Source: Streptomyces sp. NBC_00659 (GTDB lineage: Bacteria > Actinomycetota > Actinomycetes > Streptomycetales > Streptomycetaceae). From it: a stretch of 64,000 nt of DNA. A model generated the notes under the pieces. That model ran no database searches. It was not told the DNA's origin and saw only the letters and a program-made list of their open reading frames with translations. Positions 1 to 8,303 of this stretch are shown here, in pieces. The stretch spans positions 7,006,001-7,070,000 of the forward strand of contig NZ_CP109031.1 of assembly GCF_036226925.1 (NCBI RefSeq). The letters run 5' to 3'. Position 1 is the stretch's first letter. Every line of letters begins with the position of its first letter. Both the position numbers and the translations under genes were made by a program.

Positions 1-269
1 CGGCACCGTCGACCGGGTCCTCGCCGTCCTCGCCGGCGGCCTCTCAGGAGGCTCCGACGCCTTCCGGCGGCACCGCCGGTTCGGGTGACACGGGCGGTGA
101 CGGCACGGCCACCGCGCCGGCCCCGGGGGACGGCACGGCATCGGAGCCGGAAGCCGGGGACGGCACCCCGGCTCCCGAAACCAGCGAGACCGCTACGACC
201 CCAGAACCCTCCGCAAGTAGTCGTTCGCAAAGCGCCGGTCAGGATCAAGACGGTCCCGCAGCGCGGTGA
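1..269 (+). CDS. C-terminal end of a Ser/Pro/Thr/Gly-rich protein (partial)
   Basis: An open frame enters from the left edge (first full codon at base 3) and stops at TGA 267-269. The visible 88 residues are low-complexity Ala/Pro/Ser/Thr/Gly/Glu with repeated GDG and TPxP-like segments and strongly G/C-biased third positions. Such tails are usual in actinobacterial secreted or membrane-anchored proteins. No catalytic domain is visible, so no function is assigned. The last 77 bp overlap the 3' end of the convergent oxidase gene, so the real protein might be spurious in that part. A non-coding shadow remains possible. Confidence 0.45.
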   Translation, partial: APSTGSSPSSPAASQEAPTPSGGTAGSGDTGGDGTATAPAPGDGTASEPEAGDGTPAPETSETATTPEPSASSRSQSAGQDQDGPAAR

Positions 270-1512
270 ACTCGCCGAAGCGCGGATAGGCCCGGGAGAA
301 GTACTCCGCGTCGCGGGTGTGCACCTTGCCCCAGTGCGGCCGGCCCTCGTGCGCGGTGAAGATCCGCTCGGCCGCGGTGAAGTACGCCTGATAGGGGGTG
401 CCCTTGAACATGTGGACGGCGATGTACGCGCTGTCCCGCCCGGACGCCGTGGAGAGGGTGATGTCGTCGGCGGGCGCCGTCCGCACCTCCACGGGGAAGC
501 TCACCCGCAGGGTCGAGCTGTCGACCATCGCCTTCAGCTCGCGCAGCGTCTCGACCAGGGCCTCGCGCGGCACGGCGTACTCCATCTCCACGAACCGCAC
601 GCGGCGCGGAGAGGTGAAGACCTTGTACGGGATGTCGGTGTAGGTCCGCGCGGACAGCACGCGGCTGGAGAATCCGGCGATCGACGGGATGGCCGCGGGA
701 ACGGCCCGACCGAGCAGGTTGGCCACCTGGAAGGCGCCGTTGGAGAGGAACTCGTCCTCGATCCAGCCGCGGACGGGGCCGACCGGGTTCTCGGGGCCCG
801 CGCTGCGGTTGTTGCGCTTGGTGTTGCAGTTGCCGGTGTGCGGGAACCAGTAGAACTCGAAGTGCTCGTTCTCGGTGAAGAGTTCCTCGAAGTCGGCGGT
901 GACCTTGTCGAAGGTCATCGGCTCCTCGCGGGCCGTGAGCAGGAAGACGGGCTCCACGGAGAACGTGATCGCGGTGACGATTCCCAGGGCGCCGATGCCT
1001 ATGCGGGCCGACGCGAAGACCTCCGGGTTCTCGCTCTCGGAACAGGTGAGCACCGAGCCGTCGGCCGTCACGAGTTCAAGTCCCGTGATCTGGGCGGCGA
1101 TCGAGGCCGAGTCCCGCCCGGTGCCGTGGGTTCCGGTGCTGGTCGCCCCTGAGACCGTCTGCTCCATGATGTCGCCCATGTTCGTGAGCGACAGGCCCTC
1201 GCGAGCCAGGGCCATGTTGAGCCTCTTGAGCGGGGTGCCGGCCTCGACGGTGACCGTCATGGCCGCACGGTCGATCTTGCGGATCCCGGTCAACAGTTGA
1301 GGGCGGATCAATACGCCGTCGGTCGCGGCGGCGGCCGTGAAGGAGTGCCCGGTGCCGACGGCCTTCACCGTCAGACCGTCCTCGGCCGCCTTCCGTACGG
1401 CGGCGGAGAGTTCGTCCACCGAGGCGGGGGTGACCTCCCGTACGGGAAGGGCGGTGACGTTGCCCGCCCAGTTACGCCACGTGCCGCTCTTCTCGCTCAC
1501 TGCGGTGCTCAT
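193..1512 (-). CDS. FAD-linked D-arabinono-1,4-lactone oxidase family protein
   Basis: A 439-residue aldonolactone oxidase-type flavoprotein. The N-terminal FAD-binding (PCMH) domain shows VGTGHSF near residue 52, where family members attach FAD through the His, and a GATSTGTHGTG loop near residue 122. The C-terminal ALO domain carries the diagnostic HWGK near residue 397. By family it oxidises a sugar lactone using oxygen or another acceptor; the true substrate in streptomycetes is not evident. The ATG at 1510-1512 lies 41 bp inside the end of the upstream MFS gene, so the two are probably translationally coupled. The residues from about 11 (WRNWAGN) match the usual family start, supporting this start codon. 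Confidence 0.85.
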   Translation of the reverse strand: MSTAVSEKSGTWRNWAGNVTALPVREVTPASVDELSAAVRKAAEDGLTVKAVGTGHSFTAAAATDGVLIRPQLLTGIRKIDRAAMTVTVEAGTPLKRLNMALAREGLSLTNMGDIMEQTVSGATSTGTHGTGRDSASIAAQITGLELVTADGSVLTCSESENPEVFASARIGIGALGIVTAITFSVEPVFLLTAREEPMTFDKVTADFEELFTENEHFEFYWFPHTGNCNTKRNNRSAGPENPVGPVRGWIEDEFLSNGAFQVANLLGRAVPAAIPSIAGFSSRVLSARTYTDIPYKVFTSPRRVRFVEMEYAVPREALVETLRELKAMVDSSTLRVSFPVEVRTAPADDITLSTASGRDSAYIAVHMFKGTPYQAYFTAAERIFTAHEGRPHWGKVHTRDAEYFSRAYPRFGEFTALRDRLDPDRRFANDYLRRVLGS

Positions 1513-2710
1513 GAGACCCTCCCCGCTGCAGAACCGGCCTGCTGAGCCGGCGGTAGCCGAGGAAACCGACCGCGACCGCGACGGCCCCGGACACCGCCGG
1601 AACCCCGTACCCGGCCTTCGCGCCGGCGGAGTCGATCACCCAGCCGGCCACGGAGGAGCCGAGCGCGACCCCGACGGCGAGCCCTGTACTCACCCAGGTC
1701 ATGCCTTCGGTCAGTTTCGCGCGAGGTACGTGCTGCTCGATGAGGGACATCGTCGTGATCATCGTGGGAGCGATGGACAGGCCCGCAACGAACAGCGCCA
1801 CGGCCAGGAACGGCAAGTTTCCGACCAGTAGGAGGGGGATCATACTCACGGCCATCGCGCATATGCCCAGCAGCCACCTGCCTTCCGCCGACCCCTTGAA
1901 GTGCAGCAGTCCGAAGACCGCTCCCGCGAGGCAGGAGCCCGCCGCGTAGAGGGCCAGGACGATGCTCGCGGCGCCCTTGTGGCCCTGCTCCTCGGCGAAG
2001 GCCACGGTGACCACGTCGACGGCTCCGAAGATCGCCCCCGTCGCCACGAACGTGGCCACCAGGACCTGGAGTCCCGCGGAGCGGAGCGCCGAGCCGCCGC
2101 TGTGCTGTCCGCGCGGATGCGGCTGGGGCTCGGTGGCGCGCTGGGAGGTCAGCCAGAAGACCCCGGCCGTCAGGAAACAGGCGGCGAGCAGTGGTCCGGC
2201 CTCCGGGAACCACACCGTGGACAGGCCGATGGAGATGATCGGTCCGAAGATGAAGCAGATTTCGTCCACCACGGACTCCAGGGAGTACGCGGTGTGCAGT
2301 TGCGGGGTGCCTCCGTAGAGCGCCGCCCAGCGGGCCCGGATCATCGCGCCGATGCTCGGGACGCAGCCGATCCCGGCCGAGCACACGAACAGGACCCAGT
2401 CCGGCCACTTGTAGTGCGCGGCGACCAGCAGCATCCCGGCCGCCGCGAGCGCGAAGACCGTCACCGGGCGCAGGATCCGCCGCTGACCGTGCAGGTCCAC
2501 CAGGCGGGAGACCTGCGGGCCCATCGCCGCGGCCGCCAGCGCGATGGTCGCCGACAGGGCGCCCGCGAGGCCGTAGCGCCCGGTCAGCTGGGAGATCATC
2601 GTGACGACGCCGATGCCCATCATGGACAGCGGCATCCGGCCGAGCAGGCCCGCGGCGGAGAAGCTCTTGGAGCCGGGAGCGGCGAACAGGGCGCGGTACG
2701 GGCTGGTCAC
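1472..2710 (-). CDS. Major facilitator superfamily transporter
   Basis: A 412-residue polytopic protein with about twelve hydrophobic segments, the usual MFS size. A charged loop follows the second to third segment (LVDLHGQRRILRP, about residues 70-82), in the position of the conserved MFS loop, and a charged central loop near 195-205 separates the two halves. It is probably a drug or metabolite exporter; substrate is not visible. It is the first gene of a two-gene operon with the lactone oxidase. A candidate iron box lies about 90-105 bp upstream of its ATG, which would fit siderophore- or iron-linked efflux, but that is inference. Confidence 0.85.
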   Translation of the reverse strand: MTSPYRALFAAPGSKSFSAAGLLGRMPLSMMGIGVVTMISQLTGRYGLAGALSATIALAAAAMGPQVSRLVDLHGQRRILRPVTVFALAAAGMLLVAAHYKWPDWVLFVCSAGIGCVPSIGAMIRARWAALYGGTPQLHTAYSLESVVDEICFIFGPIISIGLSTVWFPEAGPLLAACFLTAGVFWLTSQRATEPQPHPRGQHSGGSALRSAGLQVLVATFVATGAIFGAVDVVTVAFAEEQGHKGAASIVLALYAAGSCLAGAVFGLLHFKGSAEGRWLLGICAMAVSMIPLLLVGNLPFLAVALFVAGLSIAPTMITTMSLIEQHVPRAKLTEGMTWVSTGLAVGVALGSSVAGWVIDSAGAKAGYGVPAVSGAVAVAVGFLGYRRLSRPVLQRGGSHEHRSEREERHVA

Positions 2711-2800
2711 GAGGGTCTCCGTCGGCTCCGTTCGGCCCGCCCCGTCACGTGGGCGGCCCGAACCTGGGTAAGGCGTGAAGGTGGCCGATACAGCTTACTG

Positions 2801-2816
2801 GTTAGGTAACCCTAAC
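2801..2816. promoter_or_regulatory. Candidate iron box (DtxR/IdeR/DmdR-type operator)
   Basis: GTTAGG and CCTAAC form perfect 6-bp arms around TAAC. Against the commonly quoted 19-bp actinobacterial iron box I count about 13 matches. It sits in the 321-bp divergent space between the MFS gene (start 2710) and ferrochelatase (start 3032), closer to the MFS gene. Regulation by an iron-dependent DmdR-like repressor is inferred. Confidence 0.45.
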
Positions 2817-3031
2817 GCAGCCTCTCGTGGCTGCCCGACGGCGCTGCCCGTCCCGTCCGTCCGACACGGAGTCCAGGGTGCCCGTCCGGCAACGCAGCCC
2901 CTCGTGCCCCTCCGGCCGTCTGTCCGGGCGGCGCCCGTCCGGGCACGCTCCCGCCGCGCGCCCCGCCGTCGTCGTCCGCACGCCACCCCGCCGGTTATCG
3001 CCTGTCAGTGACGGGTGGCAGGATCGGATCC

Positions 3032-4159
3032 ATGCCAGAAGTGCTCGATGCCACCCCCTACGACGCCCTGCTCCTGCTCTCGTTCGGCGGTCCGGAGGGC
3101 CCGGACGACGTGGTCCCGTTCCTGGAGAACGTGACGCGGGGCAGAGGCATCCCCAGGGAACGCCTCAAGGAGGTCGGGCAGCACTACTTCCTGTTCGACG
3201 GAATCAGCCCCATCAACGGCCAGAACCGCGCCCTGCTCGACGCGCTGCGCAAGGACTTCGCCGAGCACGGTCTGGATCTGCCGGTCTACTGGGGCAACCG
3301 CAACTGGGCGCCCTACCTGACCGACACGCTGCGCGAGATGGCCACCGACGGGCGGCGCAGGATCCTGGTACTGGCCACCAGCGCGTACGCCTCGTACTCG
3401 GGCTGCCGGCAGTACCGCGAGGATCTGGCGGGGTCCCTGGCCGTCCTGGAGGCGGAGGGGCTGGAGCCGCCGAAGGTCGACAAGCTGCGGCACTACTTCA
3501 ACCATCCCGGGTTCGTCGAGCCGATGACCGAGGGCGTCCTGAGGTCGCTCGCGGAGCTGCCCGAGGAGGTCCGAACGGGCGCGCACCTGGTGTTCACCAC
3601 GCATTCGATCCCGGTCGCCGCGGCGGACACGTCCGGTCCGGCCGATGGACACGGCGACGGCGGTGCCTATGTCCGGCAGCACCTGGACGTGGCCCGGCTG
3701 ATCGCGGAAACGGTGCGCGAGCAGACCGGGACCGACCGGCCGTGGAAGCTCGTGTACCAGTCGCGCTCCGGGGCCCCGCACATCCCCTGGCTGGAGCCGG
3801 ACATCTGCGACCACCTGGAGGAGCTGCACGGGGCAGGAGCCCCGGCGGCGGTGATGGTGCCGATCGGCTTCGTGTCGGACCACATGGAGGTCCTGTACGA
3901 CCTGGACACGGAGGCGCGGGCGAAGGCGCGGGAGCTGGGGCTGCCGGTGAGCCGTTCGGCCACGGTGGGCTCCGATCCCCGGTTCGCCGCGGCGGTCCGT
4001 GACCTGGTGCTGGAGCGTGCCGCGGCCGAGAGCGGCCGACAGGTGACACGGTGTGCCCTGGGCGCGCTGGGCGCGAGTCACGACCTGTGTCCGGTGGGCT
4101 GCTGTCCGGCCCGTTCGCCCAAGCCCGCCGTCGCGGGCGCCGACAGCCCTTACGCATGA
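3032..4159 (+). CDS. hemH: Ferrochelatase (coproporphyrin ferrochelatase type)
   Basis: Inserts ferrous iron into a porphyrin in haem synthesis; in Actinobacteria the substrate is generally coproporphyrin III (CpfC nomenclature). The 375-residue product begins [15 protein letters not shown], carries the metal-handling His at 191 (FTTHSIP) and the conserved Glu at 286 (SDHMEVLYD). Cys125 and the C-terminal Cys341, 353, 357 and 358 could supply [2Fe-2S] ligands as in other actinobacterial enzymes. I chose ATG 3032 over an in-frame GTG at 3008 because GGCAGGA lies 8 nt before it. The stop is 8 nt from the next gene's GTG, indicating an operon. Confidence 0.93.
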   Translation: MPEVLDATPYDALLLLSFGGPEGPDDVVPFLENVTRGRGIPRERLKEVGQHYFLFDGISPINGQNRALLDALRKDFAEHGLDLPVYWGNRNWAPYLTDTLREMATDGRRRILVLATSAYASYSGCRQYREDLAGSLAVLEAEGLEPPKVDKLRHYFNHPGFVEPMTEGVLRSLAELPEEVRTGAHLVFTTHSIPVAAADTSGPADGHGDGGAYVRQHLDVARLIAETVREQTGTDRPWKLVYQSRSGAPHIPWLEPDICDHLEELHGAGAPAAVMVPIGFVSDHMEVLYDLDTEARAKARELGLPVSRSATVGSDPRFAAAVRDLVLERAAAESGRQVTRCALGALGASHDLCPVGCCPARSPKPAVAGADSPYA

Positions 4160-4167
4160 GGAGCCAC

Positions 4168-4983
4168 GTGACCGACCCGCTGCACACCGAACTCCTCCAG
4201 CTCGCGCACGAGGCCGCCCGCCGTGCGGGTGAGCTGCTGCGCGACGGCCGCCCGGCGGACCTCACGGTCGCCGCCACGAAGTCCAGCCCGATCGACGTCG
4301 TCACCGAGATGGACATCGCCGCCGAGAAGCTGATCACTTCGCTGATCGCCGAACACCGGCCCCGTGACGGCTTCCTCGGCGAGGAGGGCTCCGCCACCGA
4401 GGGCACCAGCGGAGTCCGCTGGATCGTCGACCCGCTCGACGGCACGGTCAACTACCTGTACGGGCTGCCGACCTGGGCGGTGTCCATCGCGGCCCAGCAG
4501 GACGGCGAGACCGTCGTCGGCGTCGTGGCGGCACCCATGCGCGGCGAGACGTACCACGCGGTCCGCGGCCGGGGCGCCCGGGCCTCCGGCGCCTGGGTCG
4601 GCGAACGACGGCTGGCCTGCCGTCCGTCCCCGCCGCTCGACCAGGCCCTCGTCTCGACGGGCTTCAACTACGTGACCGAGGTCAGGACCCATCAGGCCGA
4701 TGTGGCCCAGCGGCTGATCCCGCTGGTGCGCGACATCCGGCGCTCCGGCTCGGCGGCGGTCGACCTGTGCGACGTCGCGGCCGGCCGCCTCGACGGCTAC
4801 TACGAACGCGGTCTGCACCCCTGGGATCTGGCGGCGGGGGACCTGATCGCCAGGGAAGCGGGCGCGGTGACCGGTGGACGCCCCGGAGAGGGCCCTACGG
4901 GCGATCTCGCGGTGGCCGCCTCCCCGGGCGTCTTCGAGCCCCTCCAGCGGCTCCTGGAGGACTTCGGGGCCTGGCACGACTGA
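4168..4983 (+). CDS. Inositol monophosphatase family protein
   Basis: A 271-residue Mg2+-dependent, Li+-sensitive-type phosphatase of the SuhB/IMPase family. The metal-binding motifs are all present: GEEGS near residue 71, WIVDPLDGTVNY near 88 and HPWDLAAGDLIAREAG near 216. Substrates in the family include inositol 1-phosphate, histidinol phosphate and related sugar phosphates; which applies here is unclear. GTG 4168 was chosen because GAGGAG ends 4 nt upstream, although an ATG at 4156 overlaps the ferrochelatase stop. Operon with hemH is likely. Confidence 0.88.
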   Translation: MTDPLHTELLQLAHEAARRAGELLRDGRPADLTVAATKSSPIDVVTEMDIAAEKLITSLIAEHRPRDGFLGEEGSATEGTSGVRWIVDPLDGTVNYLYGLPTWAVSIAAQQDGETVVGVVAAPMRGETYHAVRGRGARASGAWVGERRLACRPSPPLDQALVSTGFNYVTEVRTHQADVAQRLIPLVRDIRRSGSAAVDLCDVAAGRLDGYYERGLHPWDLAAGDLIAREAGAVTGGRPGEGPTGDLAVAASPGVFEPLQRLLEDFGAWHD

Positions 4984-5055
4984 CGCACCCCTGACGGCAC
5001 GCCCGTCAGCGCCCGTCGGCCGCCGATCAGGGACGGCGCAACGCGCGAACGAGAA

Positions 5056-5102
5056 CGAGAGCGGGGCCCCGGTACTGGATCGATACCGGGGCCCCGCTCT
5101 CG
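5056..5102. terminator. Perfect 19-bp hairpin, bidirectional terminator
   Basis: Arms 5056-5074 and 5084-5102 are exact reverse complements around a 9-nt loop. It lies between the convergent phosphatase gene (ends 4983) and the 57-residue gene (ends 5113), so it can terminate both. There is no long T run, as is usual in Streptomyces. Confidence 0.85.
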
Positions 5103-5112
5103 TACGTGCTGA

Positions 5113-5286
5113 TCAGACGCGTGTGGCGCCGACCTCCACACCGTGCTCGGCGGCAAGGCGGTGCAGGTCGTCGAGCTCGGCCTGCTCGACCTCCGCGAGG
5201 AAGTCGTCGCCTGTCTCGCGAGCCCGCGTCAGGTCGGACTCGGTCGTCCTTATGCGCTGCAGAAGTCCTGTGGTGAATGCGTCCAT
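5113..5286 (-). CDS. 57-residue acidic helical protein, function unknown
   Basis: ATG at 5284-5286 is preceded by GAGGGGG with a 6-nt spacer and the frame runs 57 codons to TGA at 5113. The product is charged and Leu/Glu/Asp-rich (for example TESDLTRARETGDDFLAEVE), predicted to be almost entirely alpha-helical and soluble, with no Cys. I do not recognise a function. It ends 11 bp from a strong bidirectional terminator and is divergent from cutRS. It may be a small regulatory or structural partner; codon use looks native. Confidence 0.75.
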   Translation of the reverse strand: MDAFTTGLLQRIRTTESDLTRARETGDDFLAEVEQAELDDLHRLAAEHGVEVGATRV

Positions 5287-5450
5287 GCTGCGCCCCCTCG
5301 TCCTGGGTCGTGGGTCGTGGGTCGGGTGGCACGGGGGTGTGCCGATGGAAAGGGGCGATCACGTCTCCGAATGGGGTGCCCAGCGCTGCCCGCTCTGGGC
5401 GGCGACGGTGCCGGACATCCACGCCCGCTCTGCGGAAGCGGTTGGACGTA

Positions 5451-5472
5451 CCACAATGTGGCTTGCCACATG
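5451..5472. promoter_or_regulatory. Interleaved palindromes upstream of the 57-residue gene
   Basis: CCACA-A-TGTGG (5451-5461) overlaps TGTGG-CTTG-CCACA (5457-5470), so the central TGTGG can pair with either flank. It lies 165 bp before the small gene and 235 bp before cutR in the divergent interval 5287-5706. It may be a regulator site; no regulator can be named. The rest of this 420-bp interval shows only a short GTCGTGG direct repeat near 5309-5325. Confidence 0.35.
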
Positions 5473-5706
5473 CAGAGCGTGATCGCGGGGTGTAAAGCCG
5501 TCCTCCCCCCGCTCTCTTCCACGGAAACCTCAACCCGACGAGAAAATCTCGCATTCCCGGCCCCCGGGACGCGCCTCCCTGGCGCCTCCCCCGTCTTACA
5601 GCCGGTTTATGGCCGAAACGGGCAGGATGGAGCTCTCATCCGTGACGGACCCGCCCGCGTGGTGCGCTGAAACGTGCCCGCCGGTGACAGAGGAAGGACA
5701 AGCGAC

Positions 5707-6360
5707 GTGCGCGTACTCGTCGTCGAGGACGAGCAGCTGCTCGCCGATGCGGTGGCCACCGGACTGCGCCGGGAGGCCATGGCCGTCGACGTCGTGTACG
5801 ACGGCGCGGCCGCGCTGGAGCGCATCGGGGTCAACGACTACGACGTCGTCGTCCTCGACCGAGACCTCCCGCTCGTGCACGGCGACGACGTCTGCCGGAA
5901 GATCGTCGAGCTCGGCATGCCCACACGCGTGCTGATGCTGACCGCGTCCGGCGACGTCAGCGACCGTGTCGAGGGCCTGGAGATCGGCGCCGACGACTAC
6001 CTCCCCAAGCCGTTCGCGTTCAGCGAGCTGACCGCACGCGTGCGTGCCCTCGGACGTCGTACGAGCCTGCCGCTGCCGCCGGTCCTGGAGCGTGCCGGGA
6101 TCAAGCTCGACCCCAACCGCCGCGAGGTCTTCCGCGACGGCAAGGAGGTCCAGCTCGCTCCCAAGGAGTTCGCCGTCCTGGAGGTGCTGCTGCGCAGCGA
6201 GGGCGCCGTCGTCTCCGCGGAACAGCTCCTGGAGAAGGCCTGGGACGAGAACACGGACCCGTTCACCAACGTGGTGCGCGTGACCGTCATGACGCTGCGG
6301 CGCAAGCTCGGCGAGCCCGCCGTGATCGTCACCGTGCCCGGCTCCGGGTACAGGATCTGA
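5707..6360 (+). CDS. cutR: OmpR-family response regulator CutR
   Basis: A 217-residue two-component response regulator. The receiver domain has acidic residues after MRVLVVEDE, the phospho-acceptor Asp51 (VVVLDRDLP) and a conserved Lys in YLPKPF; the C-terminal winged helix follows from about residue 125. GTG 5707 is preceded by AGGAAGGA with an 8-nt spacer, better than starts further upstream. It is followed 6 bp later by its kinase. Sequence and context match CutR of Streptomyces, first described with copper and antibiotic phenotypes and later linked to secretion stress. Confidence 0.9.
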   Translation: MRVLVVEDEQLLADAVATGLRREAMAVDVVYDGAAALERIGVNDYDVVVLDRDLPLVHGDDVCRKIVELGMPTRVLMLTASGDVSDRVEGLEIGADDYLPKPFAFSELTARVRALGRRTSLPLPPVLERAGIKLDPNRREVFRDGKEVQLAPKEFAVLEVLLRSEGAVVSAEQLLEKAWDENTDPFTNVVRVTVMTLRRKLGEPAVIVTVPGSGYRI

Positions 6361-6366
6361 TCCACC

Positions 6367-7599
6367 GTGGCCACCACCCCCGCGCCGCCCGTGGCGCCTC
6401 CGAAGCCCACCTGGGACCCGAGAAGAGCGGAACCGCCCTTCCCCTGGCTGCGCCCCACGATCCGCATACGGCTCACGCTGCTGTACGGCGGCATGTTCCT
6501 GATCGCCGGCATCATGCTGCTGTCGATCATCTACCTGCTCGCGGCGCAGGCGCTGAACGTCGGCAGCGAACTCCCCTTCAAGATCATTTCCGGACAGGTC
6601 GGCAGCAGCACCTGCAACCTCCCGACGCAACCCTCGGCGGACGAGCTCAACCGCGCGATGGCCGACTGTGTGAACCAGCAGCGCCAGCACGCCCTCGACG
6701 ACCTGCTCAGCCGCTCCCTGCTGGCCCTGCTCGGCCTCGCGGTCATCGCCTTCGCGTTCGGCTACGCGATGGCGGGCCGCGTCCTGTCGCCGCTCGGCCA
6801 CATCACCCGCACCGCGCGCGCGGTGGCCGGCTCCGACCTGTCCCGGCGGATCGAGCTGGACGGTCCGGACGACGAGCTGAAGGAGCTCGCGGACACCTTC
6901 GACGACATGCTGGAGCGGCTTCAGCGGGCCTTCACCGCCCAGCAGCGGTTCGTCGGGAACGCCTCCCACGAACTGCGCACACCTCTCGCGATCAACCGCA
7001 CGCTCCTGGAGGTGCACCTCTCCGGTCCCGGGGTGCCGACGGAGATGCAGCAGCTCGGCAAGACGCTGCTCGCCACCAACGAACGCAGCGAACAGCTCGT
7101 CGAGGGCCTGCTGCTGCTCGCCCGCAGCGACAACCAGATCATCGAGCGCAAGCCGGTGGACCTCGCCGAGGTCGCCTCGCAGGCCGTCGACCAGGTGCAC
7201 GCCGAGGCGGAGGCCAAGGGCGTGGAGATCCGCGGGCTGCGCGCCCCGGTGGTCGTCCAGGGCAACGGCGTCCTCCTGGAGCGGATCGCCCTGAACCTCG
7301 TCCAGAACGCCGTTCGGTACAACGTGCCGCAGGACGGCTGGGTCGAGGTCACGACCGACACGGAGCACGGCCGGGCGGTCCTGGAAGTATCGAACACGGG
7401 ACCGGTCGTTCCCGCGTACGAGGTCGACAATCTTTTCGAACCCTTCCGACGGCTGCGCACGGAGCGCACGGGCAGCGACAAGGGTGTGGGCCTTGGCCTG
7501 TCGATCGTCCGGTCGGTGGCCCGCGCGCACGGGGGTCACATCGTCGCCCGGCCCCGAGAAGGAGGTGGGCTCGTGATGCGCGTCACCCTTCCCATCTGA
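6367..7599 (+). CDS. cutS: Sensor histidine kinase CutS
   Basis: A 410-residue membrane kinase: TM1 about 36-62, an extracytoplasmic segment about 63-115, TM2 about 117-139, HAMP, the phosphorylated His201 (NASHELRTPL), then a HATPase domain with N box near 316 and G boxes SDKGVGLGLS. The short sensor segment holds exactly two Cys, C83 and C101, which could form or break a disulfide. Published work on S. coelicolor CutRS connects it to secretion stress, which would fit a thiol switch. GTG start at 6367; translation is probably coupled to cutR. Confidence 0.9.
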   Translation: MATTPAPPVAPPKPTWDPRRAEPPFPWLRPTIRIRLTLLYGGMFLIAGIMLLSIIYLLAAQALNVGSELPFKIISGQVGSSTCNLPTQPSADELNRAMADCVNQQRQHALDDLLSRSLLALLGLAVIAFAFGYAMAGRVLSPLGHITRTARAVAGSDLSRRIELDGPDDELKELADTFDDMLERLQRAFTAQQRFVGNASHELRTPLAINRTLLEVHLSGPGVPTEMQQLGKTLLATNERSEQLVEGLLLLARSDNQIIERKPVDLAEVASQAVDQVHAEAEAKGVEIRGLRAPVVVQGNGVLLERIALNLVQNAVRYNVPQDGWVEVTTDTEHGRAVLEVSNTGPVVPAYEVDNLFEPFRRLRTERTGSDKGVGLGLSIVRSVARAHGGHIVARPREGGGLVMRVTLPI

Positions 7600-7646
7600 G
7601 ACCATGTCGCGCACACACGGCGATGTTCGCTTTGCGCGGAATTTTC

Positions 7647-7774
7647 GGGTCACCCACCCGAGTGACCCGTGTGTGATCGATCACAAGGGCGATTTTCTGT
7701 CCATCCACTCTCCGTGATCATGTGGACTGCCGGAAAGCCGGGAAAATCCGGGTTTTCGGGGGTCCTGATCACGG
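7647..7774. promoter_or_regulatory. Palindrome-rich leader between cutS and the DUF4193 gene
   Basis: The 394-bp gap 7600-7993 holds no convincing gene. It contains GGGTCAC-N8-GTGACCC (7647-7668), which could terminate cutS, the perfect palindrome TGTGATCGATCACA (7672-7685), and a 9-bp inverted repeat CCGTGATCA (7712-7720) / TGATCACGG (7766-7774) enclosing smaller hairpins. Together they suggest operator sites or a structured 5' leader for the DUF4193 gene. Confidence 0.45.
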
Positions 7775-7993
7775 GAAGTACACGGTGGGGCGCCTTTGAA
7801 GTGCGACCTCAGGACCGTGTACGGTCCGCATCGCCATCCAAGCCGATCACTCTTGATGAGTCCGGTTGGGTGTCGATTGAGTAACAGACCTTGATGTGAG
7901 GCAAAATCTCCGCCTCGGGTCGGGCACAAGTCCGGCCTCTCACGCGTTACGTGCGCTGGAGACACCGAAGACACCCAGAGGGGGAGAGCGACA

Positions 7994-8290
7994 ATGGCAA
8001 CGGATTACGACACCCCGCGCAAGACCGACGACGACGTCGACTCGGACAGCCTTGAAGAACTGAAGGCTCGCCGGAACGACAAGTCGACCTCGTCCGTCGA
8101 CGTAGATGAGTTCGAGGCCGCGGAAGGCCTGGAACTGCCCGGTGCGGACCTCTCGAACGAAGAGCTGGCCGTCCGGGTGCTGCCCAAGCAGCAGGACGAG
8201 TTCACCTGCATGAGCTGCTTCCTGGTGCACCACCGCAGCCAGCTGGCCCGCGAGAAGAACGGTCAGCCGATCTGCCGCGACTGCGACTGA
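7994..8290 (+). CDS. DUF4193 family zinc-ribbon protein
   Basis: A 98-residue actinobacterial protein. The first 75 residues are acidic and disordered-looking; the C-terminus carries two CxxC knuckles (TCMSC near 74 and CRDC at the end), expected to bind zinc. The family is conserved in Actinobacteria, but I know of no proven function; RNA polymerase or nucleic-acid association is only a guess. ATG 7994 is preceded by GAGGGGGAGAG. A membrane-associated gene follows 13 bp later and is probably cotranscribed. Confidence 0.9.
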   Translation: MATDYDTPRKTDDDVDSDSLEELKARRNDKSTSSVDVDEFEAAEGLELPGADLSNEELAVRVLPKQQDEFTCMSCFLVHHRSQLAREKNGQPICRDCD

Positions 8291-8303
8291 GGCAGGGTCG
8301 GCC

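Noticed and set aside
7669..7884. A 71-codon frame in the gap after cutS
   Set aside because: It runs over several palindromes, lacks an SD and shows poor third-position bias.
7853..7885. TTGATGAGTCC followed by CGATTGAG resembled a hammerhead ribozyme core
   Set aside because: The required CGAAA-type second core strand and three pairing stems are not present.
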